From an uncultured Collinsella sp. (GTDB lineage Bacteria; Actinomycetota; Coriobacteriia; Coriobacteriales; Coriobacteriaceae), in NCBI GenBank assembly GCA_902493985.1, contig CABURR010000004.1, positions 1 to 59,772 on the forward strand: a stretch of 59,772 bases of DNA, given 5' to 3'. A model generated the notes under the pieces. The model made no database searches and was not told the DNA's origin. It worked only from the letters and a program-made list of their open reading frames with translations. A program made the translations under genes and the position numbers. How positions within the stretch are numbered: position 1 is the stretch's first letter; each line of letters opens with the position of its first letter. Below, one piece after another: positions 8,244 to 16,267 of this stretch.

Positions 8244-9392
8244 TTAATCGAGGATATCGTCGAGGGCGCTCTTGATACGGTCGGTCACCGACTTCTTACC
8301 GGAAGCGACGTCATCGCCCATATCATCGGCAAAAGCACGGAGCAGCTCGCGCTGCTTATTGGAAAGATTGGTGGGAACGACCACGCGCAGTTGCACGATC
8401 AGGCGGCCACGCGAACCGCCACCGCCAATGCGCGGCATGCCGTAATTATTGACGTTCACGGTGTCGCCGTACTGGGCGCCGGCGGGAACCGTCACCTTAA
8501 CGACCTCGTCGGGCATAATGCCCTCGACCTCAATCTCGCAGCCGAGCGCAGCCTGCGCAATCGAGATATCGCTCACCAGGTACAGGTCGTCACCGTTGCG
8601 CTTAAAGCGCTCATGGTCGGCAACGCGCACGTTGACAATCAGGTCACCCGAGGGCTCGCCGCGAAGGCCGGCCTCGCCAAAGCCGCTCACGCGCAGCTGG
8701 CGACCGGTCGAAACGCCGGCGGGAATATCGATGTCGATCTTTTCATGCGAAGGCGTGCGGCCCTGACCGTCGCAGGTCTCGCAGGGATGGTCGATAACCG
8801 TGCCCTCGCCATGGCAGTCGGGGCAAGGCGAGGAAGACTGAACCTGGCCCAGGAACGAGCGCTGGACCGTCGTGACGTAGCCTGTACCGTGACAGCGGCC
8901 GCACTGCTTTTCCTGTGCGCCCTCTGCCCTACCGGTGCCATTGCAGTCCTCGCAAGGAGCAAGGCGGTCATAGCTGATCGTCTTTTTGCAGCCGAGCGCC
9001 GCCTCCTCGAGCGTCACCGAAAGCGAGATGGCCATGTCGCGACCGCGACGACGCTCACGACGGTTGCGGGCGCCACCGCCGGCACCGCCGCCAAAGAACG
9101 AGGAGAACAAGTCGTCCATGCCCATGCCACCAAAGATATCGTTGATATCGACGTAGCCCGAACCACCAGGGCCGTCGGCAGTGCCGTAACGGTCGTAGTT
9201 AGCACGCTTCTGCTCATCGGAAAGAACGGAATAGGCCTCGTTGAGCTCCTTGAACTTGGCCTCGGCCTCGGGGTCGTCCGAAACATCCGGATGTACGGTA
9301 CGGGCCTTCTTTAGAAACGCACGCTTGATCGTCCGCGCGTCGGCATCCCTGTCGACGCCAAGCACCTCGTAGTAATCCCTATTTTCCGACAC
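8244..9392 (-). CDS. dnaJ: Chaperone DnaJ (type I Hsp40)
   Basis: Co-chaperone that delivers substrates to DnaK and stimulates its ATPase. The J domain carries HPD, then a Gly-rich segment, then four zinc repeats (CEDCNGTG, CGRCHGTG, CPDCHGEG, CETCDGQG) and the two beta-barrel C-terminal domains. The product is 382 residues, the full type I layout. The start is GTG 9392 (VSENRDYYEVLG) with AAGGA 8 nt upstream; the extra 22 codons upstream have no similarity. It lies just downstream of a second, unusual DnaJ-like gene. Confidence 0.95.
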   Translation of the reverse strand: MSENRDYYEVLGVDRDADARTIKRAFLKKARTVHPDVSDDPEAEAKFKELNEAYSVLSDEQKRANYDRYGTADGPGGSGYVDINDIFGGMGMDDLFSSFFGGGAGGGARNRRERRRGRDMAISLSVTLEEAALGCKKTISYDRLAPCEDCNGTGRAEGAQEKQCGRCHGTGYVTTVQRSFLGQVQSSSPCPDCHGEGTVIDHPCETCDGQGRTPSHEKIDIDIPAGVSTGRQLRVSGFGEAGLRGEPSGDLIVNVRVADHERFKRNGDDLYLVSDISIAQAALGCEIEVEGIMPDEVVKVTVPAGAQYGDTVNVNNYGMPRIGGGGSRGRLIVQLRVVVPTNLSNKQRELLRAFADDMGDDVASGKKSVTDRIKSALDDILD

Positions 9393-9473
9393 GACCGAAT
9401 CCTTCCGACTTTCATTATAGTCACAGTGCGTCCTATACCCAAGCTGGGCCGACCGCAAACAGAGGGTTTGATG

Positions 9474-10577
9474 TTATTGCATTTGGTACGGCGAAAGCAT
9501 GGCCCGTTGCGAGCAGCTCGCGAACCAAACCGACACGAGCGCGAACATGAAGCCGTTGGCAAAACCGTTGGCAAACTGCATCGCGCCGCGCTTCCACCAC
9601 AGCAGACTGCGATGAAGCACGCCGTCCGAAAGCACCATGAACAGGCCCATGGTAAACGGAATAAAGCACATCACGGCAAAGGCCGAGAACACGCCCGAAA
9701 TGGCCGAGAGTACCAAAAACGGCGCCACGATGCCCATCAGGTAAAAACCGGTACGAGCTTTGCCTTCCAAGCGCTCGGCCTCAACATGGGCGCGGCCGAC
9801 CAGGTCGCCGCCCGCGGCACCGTTGGTGCCAGCATGACCCATGCCGCTAATGCGGACCTCGTCGCCATCGTGCGTGCCGGCGGGAAACTCAATCGTCTGC
9901 TCGGAGGTTACGCGAGTACGACCGCTGCCACCGCAATCGGGGCAGGGGTCGGCCACGACCTTACCGGAACCGCCGCACTCGGGGCAGACCGACTGGAACG
10001 TGCCCGCACCAAACAGGAAGGACAGGTCGACGTCGATGTGGCCGCGGCCGCCACAGCTTGGGCAGGTATGGGCATGCTCGGAGGAGACAGAACCCGAGCC
10101 GCCGCAGTGACCACAGGTATCGAAGCGCGTATAGCGGACGGTCTTGCGGGCACCGCCCTTGGCCTCCTTGGCGTCCAGTTTGATATCGACGACCACGTTG
10201 GCGCCGTTCTCGGGATTGTAGGCAGCCTGGCCGCGACGCTGCTGGCCCCAAGCGCCACCAAAGGGAAAGCCGCCCTCAAAGGGATTGCCATAGCCCGTGT
10301 TGCCGGCGTAGCCGCCACCATAGGGCGAAGCTGTAGGAGCACCGGCAAAGGGATTGCCAGAACGCATGGCGTCATAGCGCGCACGTTTTTGCTCATCCGA
10401 AAGCACGGCGTAGGCCTCGGAAACCTCTTTAAACTTTTCCTCGGCATCCGGCTCTTTGTTGACGTCCGGATGGAGCTTGCGAGCCTTTTGCTGGAAGGCC
10501 TTCTGTATATCACGCGAGGTAGCGTCCTTGGAGACACCCAGAATCTCGTAATAATCTTTTTCGTTCATCGTCGCCAT
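9474..10577 (-). CDS. Membrane-anchored DnaJ-like protein
   Basis: The first ~260 of 367 residues look like a type I DnaJ: J domain with HPDV near residue 40, Gly-rich linker, and four zinc repeats (CGHCGGSG, CPSCGGRG, CPECGGSG, CPDCGGSG). The first C-terminal beta domain is cut short after GAAGGDLVGRAHVE. The second is replaced by about 90 residues with two or three hydrophobic helices (GFYLMGIVAPFLVLSAISG and MCFIPFTMGLFMVL). It could tether DnaK action to the membrane; that is inference. ATG 10577 is preceded by AGGAGG 9 nt away. It lies between hemW and the ordinary dnaJ. Confidence 0.85.
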   Translation of the reverse strand: MATMNEKDYYEILGVSKDATSRDIQKAFQQKARKLHPDVNKEPDAEEKFKEVSEAYAVLSDEQKRARYDAMRSGNPFAGAPTASPYGGGYAGNTGYGNPFEGGFPFGGAWGQQRRGQAAYNPENGANVVVDIKLDAKEAKGGARKTVRYTRFDTCGHCGGSGSVSSEHAHTCPSCGGRGHIDVDLSFLFGAGTFQSVCPECGGSGKVVADPCPDCGGSGRTRVTSEQTIEFPAGTHDGDEVRISGMGHAGTNGAAGGDLVGRAHVEAERLEGKARTGFYLMGIVAPFLVLSAISGVFSAFAVMCFIPFTMGLFMVLSDGVLHRSLLWWKRGAMQFANGFANGFMFALVSVWFASCSQRAMLSPYQMQ

Positions 10578-10635
10578 GCGCGGCAACCTCCTGCTCACAG
10601 CAGCGTATATATTCCGGTAATTCTACCCGAGCGGC

Positions 10636-11868
10636 CTAAGCTAGATCCCAAAACAGCTCGAACAGAACATTTCCATCGAGCCAGCCCAGGTGGGTCGGCG
10701 CCAGACGAGCTCGAACATGGCCCGCGACGACATCTGCCGAAGTAAAGGGTCCCTCATGGACCCCGAGCGTCTCAGGCACCCAAGTGGCAAGACCCAATTC
10801 GAGCGCGCGATCGCAAGCGGCTGTCAGCCCATCGGCCGGGATGACACGAGCCGCGCGAACCAACAGGTCGGACGCGACACCGCGCGTCATGCGACAGGCG
10901 AGCATCAGGTCTTCGGCCGCAGCCTCGCGCTGCGACAGATGTTCGGCCTCGAACGCCGTCGCGTCATCGTCACGTTGCACCAGACGCACGCGGTACGCAT
11001 CGCCTCGAGAAGAAACACCGGGGAACAAACCTGCAAGACGGTCGAAATCCTCGGCGTCGAGCATGCCCGCGGCAGAACGACCCAGGCCCAGATAGCCCCG
11101 TCCGGTCCAGTAGGCAATGTTATGGGCGCACTCATGGCCGTCGAGCGCGTAGCTCGCCACCTCATACGGGTGATAGCCGGCGGCACCCAGGAGCTCGCGT
11201 GCCGCGTCCATGCAAGCGGCCTGAAAATCCTCATCAGGCTCGAGCGACTCGTCGCGGCACGCCATACGATAAAGGGGCGTCCCCTCCTCAAGCGTGAGCG
11301 GGTAGACCGACACATGATGCGGAGCCGCCGCCAGCACGCCATCGAGCGTGCGCTTCCAACTCGCTGCGGTCTGCCCGGGAAGTCCGCACATAAGGTCGCA
11401 CGACACATCGAGGCCAGCGTCCTTCACCGTCACGATGGCGGAGAGCGCCCGATCCGCATCGTGAATACGGCCGATGGCGGTAAGTTCGGTGTTATCGAGC
11501 GTTTGCACGCCCAGAGAGACGCGTGTGACACCAACCTTGGCAAGCGCAGTGGCAAGCTCGGCGGTCAGCGACTCGGGATTGGCCTCGCAGGTAAACTCAA
11601 CGGGGGCGCACCACGCACGAATACGCCGCGCCAGCTCCACCAGGCGCTCCCCCGCCAGCGACGGCGTACCGCCGCCAACATAGACGGTGCGGATCTGGTC
11701 AAGGGCACCAGCCTTGCCAAAAGCATCGAGACGCGCGAACAACTGCTCAAAATAGGCATCGAGCGCAGCGCTCAGGTCGCACGGAGCAAAACTGCGCGAG
11801 TCAAAGTCGCAGTACCGGCACTTTTGGGCGCAAAACGGCACGTGCACATACAGTGCGGTAACGGCCAC
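10636..11868 (-). CDS. hemW: HemW-like radical SAM haem chaperone
   Basis: HemN/HemW family radical SAM protein. HemW members bind haem and are not the coproporphyrinogen oxidase. The cluster motif is C13xxxC17xxC20 (CAQKCRYCDF), followed by YVGGGTPS and the SLGVQTLD-x-GRIHD block typical of the family. The product is 410 residues. The start is GTG 11868, 2 bp after the dusB stop, with GGAGG 7 nt upstream inside the dusB end. Neighbours lepA and dnaJ match the common lepA-hemW-dnaJ cluster. Confidence 0.9.
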   Translation of the reverse strand: MAVTALYVHVPFCAQKCRYCDFDSRSFAPCDLSAALDAYFEQLFARLDAFGKAGALDQIRTVYVGGGTPSLAGERLVELARRIRAWCAPVEFTCEANPESLTAELATALAKVGVTRVSLGVQTLDNTELTAIGRIHDADRALSAIVTVKDAGLDVSCDLMCGLPGQTAASWKRTLDGVLAAAPHHVSVYPLTLEEGTPLYRMACRDESLEPDEDFQAACMDAARELLGAAGYHPYEVASYALDGHECAHNIAYWTGRGYLGLGRSAAGMLDAEDFDRLAGLFPGVSSRGDAYRVRLVQRDDDATAFEAEHLSQREAAAEDLMLACRMTRGVASDLLVRAARVIPADGLTAACDRALELGLATWVPETLGVHEGPFTSADVVAGHVRARLAPTHLGWLDGNVLFELFWDLA

Positions 11869-11870
11869 CC

Positions 11871-12914
11871 TTAAGCCTCCAGAGGATGAGGGGGCACCGA
11901 TTCGCCGGCGGCAAGGGCAGCCTCGCAGGCCACCACATCGCGCTCGATCTCATCGACCAACGCCATAAACTCCTCATACGTGGAACAGCGCACCACATGG
12001 GCACGCCAAGCGGCGGCATGGGGCATGCCTTTTAAGTACCAGCTTGCGTACGTGCGGGCACGCGACATGAGCGGCAACAGCTCGTGCGTGAGCGTCAGAT
12101 GCTCGCGCAGGGCGTCCAGACGCTCGACCGAAGAACGGGACGGCACCGGCGTGCCATCGAGCGCAAGAGCGCGAGCATCGCCGAACACCCAGGGATTGCC
12201 GTAGATACCGCGCGCGATAAACACCGCGCTGGCACCCGAGTTGCGCAGATGCTCCGCGGCATCCTCGGCCGAGAACACATCGCCCGAACCAATCACGGGA
12301 ATCTCAACGGCATCGGCAACCTCATCGACGACCGACCAATCGGCCTGGCCCGTATAGAGCTGCGTGGCGCAGCGGCCATGCACCGCCACCGCGGCGGCAC
12401 CGGCGCCTTCGAGCATCTGGGCAAACGTCGCGGCATTGCGGTCCTCGGCATAAAAGCCTTTGCGAATCTTGACGGTCACGGGCACGTGCGCCGCGCCCAC
12501 CGTGGCCTCAACGATCTTCTCCGCAAGGTCGGGCGTGCGCATGAGCGCCGAGCCCTCGCCCTTGGTAACGACCTTGCGGGCGGGGCATGCCATATTGATA
12601 TCGATGAGCGACAGACGATCGCCAACGCGCTCCTCGACGGCAGCGACGGCGCTCGCAAACTGATCGGGCTTGGAGCCAAAGAGTTGCACGCAAATCTGCT
12701 GCTCCTCGTCGGCCGGTAGCACCAGGCGCCAGGTCTTGTTGCTGGCATAGGCAAGGCCCGCCACGCTCACCATCTCGCTGTAGGCAAGGTTGGCACCGCG
12801 ACGGCGGCACATGATGCGGTAGGCGGGGTCGGTCACGCCGGCCATGGGAGCCATAAGGAACGGCTGCTCGGCATAGGCGCCCAGCAGCCGCTGACTATAT
12901 TCGGAAAGCGCCAT
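11871..12914 (-). CDS. dusB: tRNA-dihydrouridine synthase (DusB type)
   Basis: FMN enzyme that reduces uridine to dihydrouridine in tRNA. The product is 347 residues with an N-terminal TIM barrel opening MAPMAGVTDPAYR. The catalytic Cys lies in INMACPARKV, flanked by GSALMRTPDL, and KIRKGF and AVHGRC line the flavin and tRNA site. A helical C-terminal domain follows. It sits tightly between lepA and hemW. The subfamily symbol follows bacterial convention and is less certain than the enzyme class. Confidence 0.92.
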   Translation of the reverse strand: MALSEYSQRLLGAYAEQPFLMAPMAGVTDPAYRIMCRRRGANLAYSEMVSVAGLAYASNKTWRLVLPADEEQQICVQLFGSKPDQFASAVAAVEERVGDRLSLIDINMACPARKVVTKGEGSALMRTPDLAEKIVEATVGAAHVPVTVKIRKGFYAEDRNAATFAQMLEGAGAAAVAVHGRCATQLYTGQADWSVVDEVADAVEIPVIGSGDVFSAEDAAEHLRNSGASAVFIARGIYGNPWVFGDARALALDGTPVPSRSSVERLDALREHLTLTHELLPLMSRARTYASWYLKGMPHAAAWRAHVVRCSTYEEFMALVDEIERDVVACEAALAAGESVPPHPLEA

Positions 12915-12918
12915 AGAC

Positions 12919-14730
12919 CTACTCGTCCACCTTGAGGATCGCCATAAACGCCTCCTGCGGGACCTCGACCGAGCCGATGGCCTTCATGCGCTTCTTGCCC
13001 TCTTTCTGCTTCTCGAGCAGTTTGCGCTTACGCGAAATATCGCCGCCGTAGCACTTGGCAAGCACGTCCTTGCGACGCGCCTTGACGGTGGAGCGGGCAA
13101 TGATCTTGTTGCCGATAGCACCTTGGATGGGCACCTCGAACAGCTGACGCGGAATAATCTCCTTGAGCTTGTCGCATAGGCCGCGGGCAAGACCGTAGGC
13201 CTTGTCCTTGTGGACGATAAACGACAGCGCGTCCACCTCGTCGCCCGAAAGCAAGATATCGAGCTTAACGAGCTCGGATGGACGGTACTCGTGGAACTCG
13301 TAGTCGAGTGAGGCATAGCCCTTGGTACGGCTCTTGAGCTGGTCAAAGAAGTCCAAGATGAGCTCGGCGAGCGGCATGTCGAAGCGCATCTCGACCGATT
13401 TGCTCGTGAGATGGATCATGTCGGTCGTCACGCCGCGGTGCTCGATGGCGAGCTGCATGACGGCACCCGTGTACTCAGGCGGGCAGATGATCTTTGCCTT
13501 GAGGTAGGGCTCCTCGATACGCTCGATGCGCGTGGCCTCGGGCAGGTCCTGCGGGCTGCGGACATCGACCATCTCGCCATCGGTCTTGTACACGTGATAG
13601 TCGACCGAGGGACTCGTGGCAATGAGGTCCAGGTTGAACTCGCGCTCCAGGCGTTCCTTGACGACCTCCATGTGCAGCAGGCCCAAGAAGCCCACGCGGA
13701 AGCCAAAGCCGAGCGCCACGGACGTCTCGGGCTCCCACACCAACGACGGGTCGTTGACGTGCAGCTTATCGAGCGCGTCACGCAGGTTCTCGTAGTCCTT
13801 GTTATCGATTGGGAACAGGCCCGTATAGACCATGGGCTTGGCCTCGCGGTAACCCGGAAGCGGCTCGGGGCAGGGATTCGACGCCCACGTGAGGGTATCG
13901 CCCACGCGCACGGCCTCGGGGTCCTTCAGGCCCGTGACCACGTATCCGACCTCGCCAACCGTCAGCGCATCGACCGGAGTCTCGGCGGGACGCTTGACGC
14001 CCACGCCGTCGACCAAAAAGTCGCCCTCTGCCTGCATCATGCGCAGGGTATCGCCCTTTTTGATGGAGCCGTCAAAGATGCGCACCGTAGCGACGACGCC
14101 ACGATACTCGTCGAAGTACGAATCCAGGATGAGTGCCTTGAGCGGCGCGTTCGCATCGCCCTTGGGCGGAGAAATCAAAAAGACAATGGACTCCAGCAGA
14201 TCATGGATGCCCTCGCCGGTCTTGCCCGAGACACACACGGCATCATCCGCAGGAATCGCCAGGTCATCCTCGATCTCGGTCTTAACCTCATCGGGATGGG
14301 CAGAGGGCAGGTCGATCTTGTTGATGGCCGGCACAATGTCCAGATTGGCGTTCATGGCGAGCGTCGCGTTGGAGACGGTCTGCGCCTCGACACCCTGGGT
14401 GGCATCGACGACGAGCACCGCGCCCTCGCAGGCGGCCAGCGAACGCGAGACCTCATAGGTAAAGTCCACGTGGCCCGGCGTATCGATGAGGTTGAACTGA
14501 TACGTCTCGCCGTCGTCGGCGTCATAGGACACGCGGACGGCGTTGGACTTGATCGTGATGCCGCGCTCGCGCTCGATATCCATGGTGTCGAGCAGCTGCG
14601 ACTCCATGTCGCGCTCGTCGACGGTATGGGTGAGCTCGAGGATACGGTCACTGATCGTGGACTTGCCATGGTCGATGTGCGCAACAATTGAGAAGTTGCG
14701 GATGTGGGAAATGTCAATTGAAGTATTCAT
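12919..14730 (-). CDS. lepA: Elongation factor 4 (LepA)
   Basis: Translational GTPase of the EF-G-like family that remodels stalled or initiating ribosomes. G1 is AHIDHGKS near residue 17, G3 DTPGH, G4 NKID. The LepA-specific C-terminal domain ends with the basic Lys/Arg segment KCYGGDISRKRKLLEKQKEG. The product is 603 residues, normal length. ATG 14730 opens MNTSIDISHIRNFSIVAHID; the longer frame upstream passes through the rpsT terminator, so it is rejected. It heads the lepA-to-recO operon. Confidence 0.97.
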   Translation of the reverse strand: MNTSIDISHIRNFSIVAHIDHGKSTISDRILELTHTVDERDMESQLLDTMDIERERGITIKSNAVRVSYDADDGETYQFNLIDTPGHVDFTYEVSRSLAACEGAVLVVDATQGVEAQTVSNATLAMNANLDIVPAINKIDLPSAHPDEVKTEIEDDLAIPADDAVCVSGKTGEGIHDLLESIVFLISPPKGDANAPLKALILDSYFDEYRGVVATVRIFDGSIKKGDTLRMMQAEGDFLVDGVGVKRPAETPVDALTVGEVGYVVTGLKDPEAVRVGDTLTWASNPCPEPLPGYREAKPMVYTGLFPIDNKDYENLRDALDKLHVNDPSLVWEPETSVALGFGFRVGFLGLLHMEVVKERLEREFNLDLIATSPSVDYHVYKTDGEMVDVRSPQDLPEATRIERIEEPYLKAKIICPPEYTGAVMQLAIEHRGVTTDMIHLTSKSVEMRFDMPLAELILDFFDQLKSRTKGYASLDYEFHEYRPSELVKLDILLSGDEVDALSFIVHKDKAYGLARGLCDKLKEIIPRQLFEVPIQGAIGNKIIARSTVKARRKDVLAKCYGGDISRKRKLLEKQKEGKKRMKAIGSVEVPQEAFMAILKVDE

Positions 14731-14760
14731 GCGGACTATCTTACCCGAGCGATACAAAAA

Positions 14761-14790
14761 ATGGAGCCTGTTCCATAAAACAGGCTCCAT
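14761..14790 (-). terminator. Intrinsic terminator of rpsT
   Basis: Perfect 12-bp stem ATGGAGCCTGTT / AACAGGCTCCAT with a 6-nt loop. On the minus strand it is followed by TTTTTTGT. It separates rpsT from lepA. Confidence 0.9.
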
Positions 14791-14826
14791 TTATGCGCGT
14801 AATCTGTGTGGTGTGAAATTTACAAC

Positions 14827-15093
14827 TTAGGCGTTGATGCTGTTCACGAGCTTGGCAAGACCGGACTTGCGGTTGGAAGCCTGGTTCTTGTGGATAACAT
14901 GCTTGGCGGCAGCCATGTCGAGACGCTTGGTGACGGTCTTGAGGGCAGCCTGGGCCTTCTCGGCGTCGCCCTCGGCGACGGCGGACTGGACGTGCTTGGT
15001 CAGCGTCTTGAGCTCGGACTTGACAGCCTTGTTACGCATGCGAGCTGCCTCATTGGTGCGGATACGCTTCTTCTGAGACTTGATGTTTGCCAC
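14827..15093 (-). CDS. rpsT: 30S ribosomal protein S20 (bS20)
   Basis: Small-subunit protein that binds the 5' domain of 16S rRNA. It is 88 residues, Lys/Arg/Ala-rich and helical, opening ANIKSQKKRIRTNEAARMRN and ending NRKSGLAKLV. The start is GTG 15093 with AAAGGAA about 8 nt upstream. It is a single-gene unit between holA and lepA with its own terminator. Confidence 0.97.
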   Translation of the reverse strand: MANIKSQKKRIRTNEAARMRNKAVKSELKTLTKHVQSAVAEGDAEKAQAALKTVTKRLDMAAAKHVIHKNQASNRKSGLAKLVNSINA

Positions 15094-15226
15094 TTCTGGA
15101 GTTCCTTTCGAGTTCCTTGCAAAAAATGTATGACACCTCTGAGACACGGTGAGGTCATGCAAGCGCCTACTATAGCACGCTCCCCCTCAAAGGGATAGAA
15201 CGAATTTGTCAAATAGGCAGGTATCA

Positions 15227-16189
15227 TCACGATTTTCTCAAGATGTTCGTAATCCAGAGCAAAAGCGCGGTCTGAGAATCGGCCGAACCCTTGAGCGCGA
15301 GCTCCACATCGACCGCACCCTCGAGCGCTGCGACGAGCTCTGCCATCGAAAAGCGACGTGCCCAGGTCAGGTGATTCTTGACCTGCCAGGACTGGAGCTT
15401 GAGCGTTGCGGCCAGCTCACGACCCTGTCCGCGCGCATCGAGCGCCTTGGCGACGATAAGCTCGCGGATGCGGCCGCACAGCAATGTGTAAGTCCACACG
15501 TAGCTCTTGGCGGGCAGTAGATTGAAGAGCTCGAGCGAGCGGCGCATGTCACGGGCCGAGACCGCATTGAGAAAGTCCCAGGGTTGGACCTCTGCCGTAC
15601 GTACAATCCAGCGCTCAACGTCGGCAAGCTCAATCTGGGGCGCCTCGACCATCTGGGCAAGCTTAGCCAAGTCGTTATCGAGCATGCGGGTGTTTTCACC
15701 CGAACGCGAGACGAGTTCCTCGGCGGCCGCCGTCGAGATCGACTTGCCGTGCTGCGTCGCCATCTGTTGCACGCGGCGCGGTAACTCCCAGCGCTTGGTG
15801 CCGGAGCAATCGATCACGGCCTTCTTGTCGATTTTGGCGATCGCCTTATACAGGCGCGTGTTCTTGGCAAGCGAGTCGGCGATGATGAGGCAGACCGTTG
15901 TGGGGCTGGGACTCGCCAGATACTCGACGAGCGGCTCCGAGACCGCCTTGGCGAGCTTTGAGCAGCCATCAAGGATTACCAGGCGAAACTCACTACCCAT
16001 CGGAAAGGTGTTAAGCGATCCGATAATCGACTCGATATCGGGGTCCTTGGTCATGTCGCGCTCATCGAGGTTGAAGTCGACCATACCCGACTTTTCCAGA
16101 CGCGCTTTCATACGCGAGACGGCGTGATCGCGCTTGACTCCGTCGGTACCGACGATCAGATATGCCGGCAGCAGACCGGTTTCGGACAT
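15227..16189 (-). CDS. holA: DNA polymerase III delta subunit
   Basis: Clamp-loader subunit that opens the beta sliding clamp. The product is 320 residues. The opening LPAYLIVGTDGVKRDHAVSRM, the AAA+-like fold without a working Walker A, and the C-terminal collar near NHLTWARRFSMAELVAALEG fit HolA. ATG 16189 follows GGGGAG by 4 nt. It lies 78 bp after comEC; the comEA-comEC-holA order is common in Gram-positive bacteria, and the three may be co-transcribed. Confidence 0.93.
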   Translation of the reverse strand: MSETGLLPAYLIVGTDGVKRDHAVSRMKARLEKSGMVDFNLDERDMTKDPDIESIIGSLNTFPMGSEFRLVILDGCSKLAKAVSEPLVEYLASPSPTTVCLIIADSLAKNTRLYKAIAKIDKKAVIDCSGTKRWELPRRVQQMATQHGKSISTAAAEELVSRSGENTRMLDNDLAKLAQMVEAPQIELADVERWIVRTAEVQPWDFLNAVSARDMRRSLELFNLLPAKSYVWTYTLLCGRIRELIVAKALDARGQGRELAATLKLQSWQVKNHLTWARRFSMAELVAALEGAVDVELALKGSADSQTALLLWITNILRKS

Positions 16190-16267
16190 TGCGCTCCCCT
16201 CCCGCAGGCCTTCGTATTCGCTCCGTGCCATTCTAGCCCAGGGGCCCACCACACGCCAACGATGTCG

